From positions 1-5,775 of the forward strand of contig DEIV01000003.1 of assembly GCA_002352665.1 (NCBI GenBank): a DNA stretch of 5,775 nucleotides. Reading direction: 5' to 3'. The DNA is from Flavobacteriaceae bacterium UBA2765. Its GTDB lineage: Bacteria; Bacteroidota; Bacteroidia; Flavobacteriales; Flavobacteriaceae. Position numbers and translations under genes: made by a program. This document shows, piece after piece, positions 1 through 5,775 of this stretch. The notes below the pieces were generated by a model. It worked only from the letters and a program-made list of their open reading frames with translations, was not told the origin of the DNA and did no database searches. The stretch's first letter is position 1. Each line of letters starts with the position of its first letter.

Positions 1-849
1 GGTTTCCATCAACTCGTTAGTAGTTGATTCTAGTGCAGGTATTTTCAATTCTCTTTCAATATAACTTCTCACTATATCTGTTAATTCTATATAGTATTTC
101 TTAATTTTATTTTGTTGCCATAATTGTTTGGTATCCAACTCTTTTAATCTCTTTGAAGCCAAATCGTAGACCGGAATACCTGCTTCAATTTCTTCAAGTG
201 TTTTCTTTTTTCTAAAGATGAAATATAATAGGGCTGCTATGAACAACAATATACCTATGATCCACCAAATAAATGGTTTTAAATCTTCTAATGAATAAGG
301 TTCATTTTGAACCGCTTTAATTGGATACATTTTTTGTTTAAGTGTATCTACAGCTACCGTAGCTACATCAATAATTAATGAATCGGTAACATATTCTTGG
401 CTCCATACCGTAATACGCTGTTGTGGGATAACATATCTACCACTATCAAAACTGGTTAATCTATATTTTTTTACTAACCTGTTTTTTAAAGTATCAATAT
501 GTAGAGCTTCAACAATTTCAATTTTGCCCAAACTATCCAATTGAAGTTCGGGAAAAGTTACGCCAGCATCCACATGATCTACGGACAATTGATAATTGAT
601 TTGTTCACCAATTCTTATTTTAGTTGTATCAGCACTAGCATTCACTTTAGGCTCATTTTGAGAAAAACCTAAAACTCCTATCAGAAGGATAAACATAAAA
701 ACGTGTTTCTTAATCCAATTTTGAAATTGAAAGGTTATTGATCTCTCAACTGTGTTTTGACTAAAAAACATGATATTAAACCCTTTCATACTACCAGAAA
801 GATAGCAAGGAATTATTATTTTATTATTTACACCAATTTTCAACTTCAT
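1..849 (-). CDS. BatD-like membrane protein, bat operon (partial; C-terminus beyond left edge)
   Basis: The reading frame is open from 849 to the window edge, so the protein is incomplete. Numbering from the internal ATG at 771 (257 codons visible), there is a signal-like hydrophobic segment at about 24–37 ending in FSQ, then a beta-rich periplasmic region at about 40–160. A transmembrane helix follows at about 167–186 (WWIIGILLFIAALLYFIF), then RKKK, which puts the tail in the cytoplasm. The tail (about 200–257) contains YYIELTDIVRSYIERELKIP followed by ALESTTNEL, resembling the conserved tail of BatD/DUF4381-type proteins. In Bacteroidota such a protein commonly follows MoxR and DUF58 and precedes batA. 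Its exact role is unknown; bat genes were linked to aerotolerance in Bacteroides. The start is uncertain. ATG 849 overlaps the DUF58 stop as ATGA, with AGGAG 4 nt upstream, but leaves about 51 residues before the signal segment. ATG 771 has AAAGGG 9 nt upstream and a shorter n-region. The family call is sound, the start is not. Confidence 0.82.
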   Translation of the reverse strand, partial: MKLKIGVNNKIIIPCYLSGSMKGFNIMFFSQNTVERSITFQFQNWIKKHVFMFILLIGVLGFSQNEPKVNASADTTKIRIGEQINYQLSVDHVDAGVTFPELQLDSLGKIEIVEALHIDTLKNRLVKKYRLTSFDSGRYVIPQQRITVWSQEYVTDSLIIDVATVAVDTLKQKMYPIKAVQNEPYSLEDLKPFIWWIIGILLFIAALLYFIFRKKKTLEEIEAGIPVYDLASKRLKELDTKQLWQQNKIKKYYIELTDIVRSYIERELKIPALESTTNELMET

Positions 850-1718
850 TTAGCTCCTTTACGTTTAAAATAACCTAATAATTTCTTTACATAACTTTCA
901 TCAATTCGTGTATTGATAATCCCTGATCCACTTTTTCTAAATGTATTTTCAAAATAGTCAACATTCTTTAAGTACTGTGCCACATAATTAGTTCTGACCT
1001 TTTTAGAACTAGTATTGACCAATGTAGTTTTACTTGTTTCGGCATCCAAAATTGAAACCATACCAATTGCAGGTAATTTTTCTTCATATCTATCATACAC
1101 TCTAATCCCGGTAACGTCATGTTTTCTACCTACAATTTTTAAAGCATTATCATAGTTATTATCAACAAAATCGGACAAAATAAAAACAATAGCTTTCTTT
1201 TTCATTACATTAGATAAGTATCGTAAAGCTTGGGTAATATTGGTCTTTTTACTCTTAGGATGAAATTCAATCAATTCTCTAATAATTCTCAACACATGTG
1301 TTTTTCCCTTTTTTGGTGGAATAAATAATTCTATTTCATCAGAAAATAATAATAATCCTACTTTATCATTATTTTGAATAGCAGAAAAAGCTAATGTTGC
1401 ACTTATTTCAGTAATAGTTTCTCTTTTAAACTGCTCAGTAGTCCCAAAAAATTCTGATCCGCTTATGTCAACCATGAGTACCATGGTCAGCTCTCTTTCT
1501 TCTTCAAAAACTTTTACAAAAGGTTCATTATATCTGGCAGTTACATTCCAATCAATAGCACGTACATCGTCTCCGAATTGATACTGACGTACTTCTGAAA
1601 AAGTCATCCCCCGCCCTTTAAAAGAACTGTGGTATTCTCCTGAAAATATATGATCAGACAACCTGCGTGTCTTAATCTCAATTTTACGAACTTTTTTAAG
1701 TATTTCTTTAGTATCCAT
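846..1718 (-). CDS. DUF58 domain protein (VWA-like, bat operon)
   Basis: A 290-residue protein of the DUF58 family, a von Willebrand A-like fold that occurs next to MoxR ATPases and probably works as their partner or substrate adaptor. The family's N-terminal signature is clear: GRGMTFSEVRQYQFGDDVRAID continues to W57 and NVTAR (residues 35–62), then FVKVFEEERE (67–76). The VWA part begins at MVLMVDISGS, giving an intact MIDAS DxSxS at D84, S86 and S88. T159 or T162 in KKTNIT and D183 in ILSDF are candidate remaining metal ligands. No signal peptide or transmembrane segment is visible, so it is probably cytoplasmic. Length is normal for the short form of the family. The ATG at 1718 has AGGA 6 nt upstream, supplied by the repeat in the gap. 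The gene follows the MoxR gene by 96 bp and its TGA stop overlaps the next ATG by 4 bp (ATGA), consistent with coupled translation. The client process is inferred, not seen. Confidence 0.93.
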   Translation of the reverse strand: MDTKEILKKVRKIEIKTRRLSDHIFSGEYHSSFKGRGMTFSEVRQYQFGDDVRAIDWNVTARYNEPFVKVFEEERELTMVLMVDISGSEFFGTTEQFKRETITEISATLAFSAIQNNDKVGLLLFSDEIELFIPPKKGKTHVLRIIRELIEFHPKSKKTNITQALRYLSNVMKKKAIVFILSDFVDNNYDNALKIVGRKHDVTGIRVYDRYEEKLPAIGMVSILDAETSKTTLVNTSSKKVRTNYVAQYLKNVDYFENTFRKSGSGIINTRIDESYVKKLLGYFKRKGAK

Positions 1719-1720
1719 TA

Positions 1721-1755
1721 GCCATCCTAAATCCTTCCCTTAAAGAAGGACTATT
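1721..1755. repeat. Hairpin repeat, copy A
   Basis: A short imperfect palindrome. TCCTTC (1732–1737) pairs with GAAGGA (1745–1750) around a 7-nt loop, and the unit is flanked by CCTAAAT (1726–1732) on the left and ACT on the right. Copy B, nearby and inverted, shares the CCTAAAT … TTCCC … GAAGG … GACT layout. Read on the minus strand, the outer end of copy A provides AGGA (1728–1725) 6 nt before the DUF58 start codon. It resembles CCTAAATC/GGGGACTT-type intergenic palindromes that I recall as common in Bacteroidota genomes; this is from memory and was not searched. Confidence 0.6.
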
Positions 1756-1785
1756 AAATCATACTTTAATTATATTTATTTTCCC

Positions 1786-1815
1786 AGTAAGTCCCCTTCG
1801 GGAATTTAGGGGCTT
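1786..1815. repeat. Hairpin repeat, copy B (inverted relative to copy A)
   Basis: AAG-T-CCCC (1789–1796) can pair with GGGGCTT (1809–1815), leaving T1792 as a one-base bulge and a 12-nt loop. An alternative small CCC-TTC-GGG hairpin (1794–1802) lies inside. On the minus strand it reads CCCCTAAATTCCCGAAGGGG then ACTTACT, which aligns with copy A on the plus strand. Its outer end touches the MoxR stop codon (1817–1815). No T-run follows the stem in the direction of transcription, so it does not look like a simple intrinsic terminator. It may still affect mRNA stability or the ratio of the two neighbouring proteins. Confidence 0.6.
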
Positions 1816-2819
1816 TAAGGCACTTCTACTTCGTTAACAATTTTATTAATAATATCAACTGAAGTTACATTTTCAGCTTCAGCTTCATAAGTAATTCCTA
1901 CTCTATGGCGAAGCACATCATGTACAACTGCTCTAACATCTTCAGGGATAACATATCCTCTACGTTTTATAAACGCAAAACATTTTGCTGCCATAGCCAA
2001 ATTGATACTCCCTCTTGGTGATGCACCAAAACTTATTAAAGGCTTTAAATCTGGTAATCTATAATCTTCAGGTGAACGTGTTGCAAAAACTATATCTAAA
2101 ATATATTTTTCTATTTTTTCATCCATATAAACTTCTTGAACAGATGCTCTAGCATCCAAAATTTCCTTAAGACTTACCACAGCATTTACCTTTTCAAAAC
2201 TTCCCTTCAAATTATTCCTCATTATTAACTGCTCTTCTGCTAATTTAGGATAATCTATAACTGTTTTCAACATAAAACGATCCACTTGAGCTTCGGGTAA
2301 AGGATAAGTTCCTTCTTGTTCAATAGGGTTTTGTGTAGCCATGACTAAAAATGGTTCAGGCAATTTAAAAGTGGTTTCACCAATAGTTACTTGATGCTCT
2401 TGCATAGCTTCTAACAAAGCAGATTGCACTTTAGCAGGTGCTCTATTAATTTCATCAGCCAGTACAAAATTGGCAAATATGGGACCTTTCTTTATTGAAA
2501 AGTCATTTTCTTTCATATTATAGATCATGGTTCCAACAACATCTGCCGGTAACAAATCAGGTGTAAATTGAATTCTACTAAATGATCCTTTTACAGCTTT
2601 AGAGAGTGTATTAATAGCCAATGTTTTTGCTAGTCCTGGTACACCTTCTAATAAGATATGACCATTTCCTAAAAGACCTATTAACAATCGTTCAACCATA
2701 TGTTTTTGGCCCACAATTACTTTTTTCATTTCTAAAGTTAAGAGATCTATAAAGGCACTTTCTTTCTCTATTTTTTCATTGATAGCTCTAATATCAACAG
2801 TTGGGTTTTGTTCTTCCAT
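1815..2819 (-). CDS. MoxR-family AAA+ ATPase (bat operon)
   Basis: A 334-residue MoxR-type AAA+ ATPase, complete and of normal length. Members act as ATP-driven chaperones that help assemble or activate partner proteins, often VWA-domain proteins encoded beside them. The motifs are intact. Walker A is GVPGLAKT (59–66, K65, T66). Walker B is FVLADEIN (118–125, D122, E123). LLEAMQEHQVTIG (135–147) is a family signature. Sensor 1 is in ATQNP (N164). The arginine finger candidate is R181 in QVDRF, and sensor 2 is R269 in GASPRG. The C-terminal lid helical domain runs from about 225 to the end. There is no signal or membrane segment, so it is cytoplasmic. The ATG at 2819 is preceded by an AT-rich leader without a Shine-Dalgarno site, as is usual in Bacteroidota. 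It is the first gene of the leftward operon, followed by DUF58 and BatD-like genes. The family is certain; the client in this organism is inferred from neighbours. Confidence 0.95.
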   Translation of the reverse strand: MEEQNPTVDIRAINEKIEKESAFIDLLTLEMKKVIVGQKHMVERLLIGLLGNGHILLEGVPGLAKTLAINTLSKAVKGSFSRIQFTPDLLPADVVGTMIYNMKENDFSIKKGPIFANFVLADEINRAPAKVQSALLEAMQEHQVTIGETTFKLPEPFLVMATQNPIEQEGTYPLPEAQVDRFMLKTVIDYPKLAEEQLIMRNNLKGSFEKVNAVVSLKEILDARASVQEVYMDEKIEKYILDIVFATRSPEDYRLPDLKPLISFGASPRGSINLAMAAKCFAFIKRRGYVIPEDVRAVVHDVLRHRVGITYEAEAENVTSVDIINKIVNEVEVP

Positions 2820-2866
2820 TATTTAATTAAAAATTAATTGTATTCTGCCACTATATTTTGGGACAG

Positions 2867-2874
2867 CAAACTTA
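2867..2874 (-). promoter_or_regulatory. Candidate -7 box for the MoxR operon
   Basis: Read on the minus strand this is TAAGTTTG, a perfect match to the Bacteroidota -7 consensus TAnnTTTG. It would start transcription near 2860, giving a leader of about 40 nt before the MoxR ATG. A matching -33 TTTG at the expected distance is not visible, so the call rests on one box. Confidence 0.4.
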
Positions 2875-3016
2875 GGGTTTAAGCGAGATTTTTGTTGTTA
2901 AAATTTGGTTAAAAAGGTGCAATATATTATTTAATAATACAAAAGGCAATCTCTTTGCGTAATCCATACTTATTCCGTCAAAATTATATCAAATTTTAAA
3001 TTTTAAAACTAATTTC

Positions 3017-3047
3017 TTTGTTTTCTATTAAAAAAAGCTAACCTTTG
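3017..3047 (+). promoter_or_regulatory. Candidate Bacteroidota-type promoter of the TonB-dependent receptor gene
   Basis: TTTG at 3017–3020 is followed after 19 nt by AACCTTTG at 3040–3047, which matches the TAnnTTTG consensus at 7 of 8 positions. The spacing is that expected for the primary sigma factor of Bacteroidota. Transcription would begin at about 3052–3055, leaving a leader of roughly 25 nt. No Shine-Dalgarno site precedes the ATG at 3077, which is normal in this phylum. Confidence 0.5.
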
Positions 3048-3076
3048 TTATAATATTAACTAATTCTTTAAAACTT

Positions 3077-5722
3077 ATGAAACAAAAACTACTATTTAAA
3101 AAGTTGTTATTTTTCTGTGCTTTTTTATTGCCATTGGGCATAATTGCACAAACAATTACAGGGAAAATAACAGACAGTAATGGAGAAATTATGCCTTTTG
3201 CAAATGTTATAGAAAAAGGAACTTCAAACGGAACAACTTCTGATGCAGATGGTAATTTTATACTAAGAGTTAATAAATTACCTGTAACAATTTCTGTGAC
3301 ACTGTTAGGATTTACAACTGTAGAAAAAGAAATAACTGATGCTAACCAATCAGTGGCTATTATCCTTTTAGAAGGTGGTGTTGGTTTAGACGAAGTGGTA
3401 GTTACCGGAAATAGAGCGAAACCAAGAACAATTTTAGACTCTCCAGTGCCAATTGATAATGTAAGTGCTAAAGAATTAACCTCTAGTGGACAAGTTAGTA
3501 TTGATCAAATGCTAACCTATAAAATACCTTCTTATAATTCTTCTAATCAAACTATTTCTGATGCTACTGCACATTTTGACCCAGCTGAATTAAGAGGATT
3601 AGGACCTAGTAGAACATTGGTTTTAGTAAATGGTAAGAGAAAAAATTTAAGTGCTTTAGTATACATAAATGATACTCCTGGTAAAGGTGAGGTAGGTACT
3701 GATATGAAAAGTATTCCAACAGCTGCTATTGACCATGTAGAGGTTCTAAGAGATGGTGCTTCAGCTCAATATGGATCTGATGCCATTGCAGGTGTAGTTA
3801 ATATTATTCTCAAAAAAAATGTTGAATACTCAACATTAAATATTAATTCTGGAATTACTACAGAAGGAGATGGATTTAATTTTGGTGCTGACTTTAATTC
3901 TTCCATAAATATTGATAGCGGGGGATATATAAATTACACCTTGGGCTTTTCTCAACAAGATCATACAAATAGAGCAGGAACCCCAAAAGGTGATGGTTTA
4001 TTTGGAGTAATTTTTGGTGATGATGATATTCTAAATGGTAATACGCCTTGGTTAAGAGAAAATCCAGATTTAGGAATGACGATAGGTCAGCCTGAAACTG
4101 ATAAAGTTGATCTTATGATTAATGCAGGTGTGCCATTTAAAAATGGAAAAGGAGAATTCTATGCTTTTGCCGGAGCTACTTTCCGTAACGGAAAAAGTTT
4201 TGCTTTGTATAGAACCCCTTATTGGGTTCCAGATCCTTTTAATTTATTACATAGTGCAGGAACTGAATATCAGGGTTTTCAACCTACTTTTGAAACTAAA
4301 ATTGCTGATAACATAGATGGTATAGGGGTTAAACTAGATGTAGGTGGTTTTAATATAGATGTGAGTGGCACGTTTGGAATGAATAGCGTTGACTATACTA
4401 TTGGTAATACCTTAAATCCTGATTTAGGTGCAACTAGTCCTACGCGTTTTGATGCTGGTGCATACAGATTTAGAAACCTTTTGGCTAATTTAGATATTAC
4501 TAGATCTTTTGGAGATGTAGGTATTGCATTTGGTGCAGAAGTAAGACAAGAAAATTTTGTCGTTAAAGCTGGTGAACCAGCTTCTTATATAGGAGGTGGA
4601 GCACAATCGTTTCCTGGTTTACAACCCAGTAATGCTCTGAGTGAAGGTAGAAATAGTGTTGGAGTCTACGCTAGTCTTGAATGGGACATTACTGAAGATT
4701 TTTTAATAGGAGGTGCTGTTAGATATGAGGATTTTAGCGATTTTGGTGATAATACATCCTGGAAAATAAATGCGAGATATAAATTGGGGGATAAAGGAGC
4801 CATTAGAGGTTCTTATAGTACCGGTTTTAGAGCACCTGCATTACATCAAATATATTTGAGTAATATACAAACACTTGTTTCTGGAGGTACAGTTTCTAAT
4901 CAAGGGACATTTAACAATGTTGACCCAGTAATTAGAGATGGTTTAGGTGTACCTCAGTTAATGGCTGAAACTGCCACTAATATTTCTGCGGGTATTACTT
5001 ATAAAGTTACCAATGATTTTTCCCTTTCTATAGATTATTATAATGTCAAAGTTGATGACAGGGTTTTGTTTACCGGGGAAATTGGTTTTGATGGAGATGA
5101 TTCTACCATAAATCCTGTTGAAGCAATTTTGAATGATTTTAGTGTGACCAGTCTTAAATTCTTTACCAATGCTGTAAACACTGAAACACAGGGAATTGAC
5201 TTTGTTGCAAATTTCGATAATATTTCAGTAGGAAGTGGAAAATTAGGAGCAACATTGGCCGTGAACTGGAATGATACCGAAATTGTTGATGAAATTACTA
5301 CCCCTAAACTTTTAGCAGATAATGGGTACGAAATTTTTAACCGTAAAGAACAAGCAAGAATAACTTCGGCTAGACCAAATTTAAAAGGAACTTTAGGCTT
5401 AAACTATAATGTAGGTAAATTTAATGCTAGTTTTAACAATACTTATTTTGGAGAAGTTACATGGCAACATGCAGATGATCCAGGAAAAGACCAAACTTTT
5501 GCAGGAAAAGTTATTACTGATCTAATAATTAATTATACATTCTCTGATCATGTTAGTGCAAGCATCACTGCAAATAATTTACTCAATGTCTATCCTGATG
5601 TTATTGATACAAAAGGTGATTTTGTTACAGATTTAGGTGGTCGATTTAAATATCCTTGGGAGGTTAATCAGTTTGGATTCTTAGGTACTGTTTTAAAGGC
5701 AGGTATTACTTTTAGATTCTAA
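3077..5722 (+). CDS. TonB-dependent outer-membrane receptor
   Basis: A complete 881-residue TonB-dependent receptor: an outer-membrane barrel that imports a scarce ligand using energy passed from the inner membrane by TonB–ExbBD. The N-terminus is a signal peptide (MKQKLLFKKLLFF … LPLGIIA, likely cut before Q25). A carboxypeptidase-D-regulatory-like beta-sandwich (about 26–98) follows, starting TITGKITDSNGE. The TonB box is DEVVVTG (105–111). The plug (about 118–248) carries ELRGLGPSRTLVLVNGKRK and VEVLRDGASAQYGSDAIAGV. The barrel occupies about 250–881, with GSYSTGFRAPALHQIY (578–593), NNLLNVYPD (833–841) and a terminal ITFRF ending in the aromatic residue typical of outer-membrane barrels. 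It is shorter than usual SusC proteins (about 1000 residues), and no SusD start appears in the 53 bases after it, so a glycan SusCD pair is unlikely. The ligand (iron complex, vitamin, peptide or other) cannot be told. It is divergent from the bat operon, probably with its own promoter. Confidence 0.94.
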   Translation: MKQKLLFKKLLFFCAFLLPLGIIAQTITGKITDSNGEIMPFANVIEKGTSNGTTSDADGNFILRVNKLPVTISVTLLGFTTVEKEITDANQSVAIILLEGGVGLDEVVVTGNRAKPRTILDSPVPIDNVSAKELTSSGQVSIDQMLTYKIPSYNSSNQTISDATAHFDPAELRGLGPSRTLVLVNGKRKNLSALVYINDTPGKGEVGTDMKSIPTAAIDHVEVLRDGASAQYGSDAIAGVVNIILKKNVEYSTLNINSGITTEGDGFNFGADFNSSINIDSGGYINYTLGFSQQDHTNRAGTPKGDGLFGVIFGDDDILNGNTPWLRENPDLGMTIGQPETDKVDLMINAGVPFKNGKGEFYAFAGATFRNGKSFALYRTPYWVPDPFNLLHSAGTEYQGFQPTFETKIADNIDGIGVKLDVGGFNIDVSGTFGMNSVDYTIGNTLNPDLGATSPTRFDAGAYRFRNLLANLDITRSFGDVGIAFGAEVRQENFVVKAGEPASYIGGGAQSFPGLQPSNALSEGRNSVGVYASLEWDITEDFLIGGAVRYEDFSDFGDNTSWKINARYKLGDKGAIRGSYSTGFRAPALHQIYLSNIQTLVSGGTVSNQGTFNNVDPVIRDGLGVPQLMAETATNISAGITYKVTNDFSLSIDYYNVKVDDRVLFTGEIGFDGDDSTINPVEAILNDFSVTSLKFFTNAVNTETQGIDFVANFDNISVGSGKLGATLAVNWNDTEIVDEITTPKLLADNGYEIFNRKEQARITSARPNLKGTLGLNYNVGKFNASFNNTYFGEVTWQHADDPGKDQTFAGKVITDLIINYTFSDHVSASITANNLLNVYPDVIDTKGDFVTDLGGRFKYPWEVNQFGFLGTVLKAGITFRF

Positions 5723-5775
5723 TTTTTATGTACAATATCTTACTTTATTTGAATAGGCACTTTCAGAATTAAGCC
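5723..5775. other. Downstream end of window, no gene seen
   Basis: These 53 bases after the receptor stop codon are AT-rich. I see no convincing hairpin terminator, although one could lie just beyond the edge. The only open stretch starting with ATG is 14 codons (5728–5772) and shows nothing that suggests a gene. Confidence 0.5.

Larger units (their letters stand above)
2820..3076. other. Divergent intergenic region (promoter region)
   Basis: This 257-bp gene-free stretch separates the leftward bat operon from the rightward receptor gene and must hold both promoters. It is strongly AT-rich, with a run of alternating A and T tracts around 2991–3009 (AAATTTTAAATTTTAAAAC) that could act as a flexible or UP-like element for the receptor promoter. 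A weak inverted repeat GCAA/TTGC lies at 2946–2949 and 2955–2958. I see no clear operator such as a Fur-type palindrome, no riboswitch-like structure and no small gene. Confidence 0.6.

Noticed and set aside
1789..1815. Hairpin after the MoxR stop codon considered as an intrinsic terminator
   Set aside because: In the direction of transcription the stem is not followed by a run of T, and the downstream DUF58 gene belongs to the same conserved operon. A repeat unit explains it better.
3049..3054. TATAAT sequence, a match to the enterobacterial -10 box
   Set aside because: Bacteroidota primary sigma factors use TAnnTTTG rather than TATAAT, and such a hexamer is expected by chance in AT-rich DNA. 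The TTTG pair beside it fits better.
4122..4316. 64-codon open frame on the plus strand inside the receptor gene
   Set aside because: It lies wholly within the receptor coding region in another frame. Its Leu/Ile-rich product matches nothing I recognise and it has no ribosome-binding site, so it is a shadow of the real gene.
5728..5772. 14-codon ORF downstream of the receptor
   Set aside because: It is too short, has no ribosome-binding site and no recognisable sequence. It is probably chance.
1..5775. CRISPR array, tRNA or rRNA gene, insertion sequence, attachment site
   Set aside because: I read both strands for regularly spaced repeats, cloverleaf-like stretches and transposase motifs and found none. 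The only repeats of note are the hairpin pair between the MoxR and DUF58 genes.

Overview
The window is AT-rich (roughly one third G+C by eye) and looks like Bacteroidota, most likely a marine or environmental flavobacterium. That placement is inferred from three things: the MoxR–DUF58–BatD-like gene order, a TonB-dependent receptor with an N-terminal carboxypeptidase-regulatory-like domain, and promoter boxes of the Bacteroidota type (TTTG … TAnnTTTG) with no Shine-Dalgarno site before the two outward-facing genes.

Layout. Positions 1–2819 hold three genes on the minus strand, transcribed leftward: a MoxR-family AAA+ ATPase (2819–1815), a DUF58 / von Willebrand A-like protein (1718–846), and the first part of a BatD-like membrane protein that runs off the left edge (849 or 771 down to 1). 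This is the start of a bat (Bacteroides aerotolerance-type) operon. In known examples, batA/batB VWA membrane proteins, a TPR protein and a full BatD follow, and these would lie beyond position 1. Positions 2820–3076 are a divergent promoter region. Positions 3077–5722 on the plus strand encode a complete 881-residue TonB-dependent outer-membrane receptor. The last 53 bases show no gene.

How the genes fit together. The MoxR ATPase and DUF58 protein are expected to act as a chaperone-like pair, an AAA+ ATPase with a MIDAS-containing adaptor, on envelope partners encoded further along the operon. The BatD-like protein carries a periplasmic domain, one transmembrane helix and a cytoplasmic tail. 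The receptor is divergently transcribed and probably functionally separate; its ligand cannot be read from the sequence.

The most notable non-coding structure is a pair of short, related hairpin repeats in opposite orientation that fills the 96-bp gap between the MoxR and DUF58 genes. One copy ends at the MoxR stop codon and the other supplies the ribosome-binding site of the DUF58 gene. The second point of interest is the start of the BatD-like gene, where an ATGA overlap with the DUF58 stop predicts an unusual N-terminal extension. I found no clearly new system; the coding content belongs to known families.
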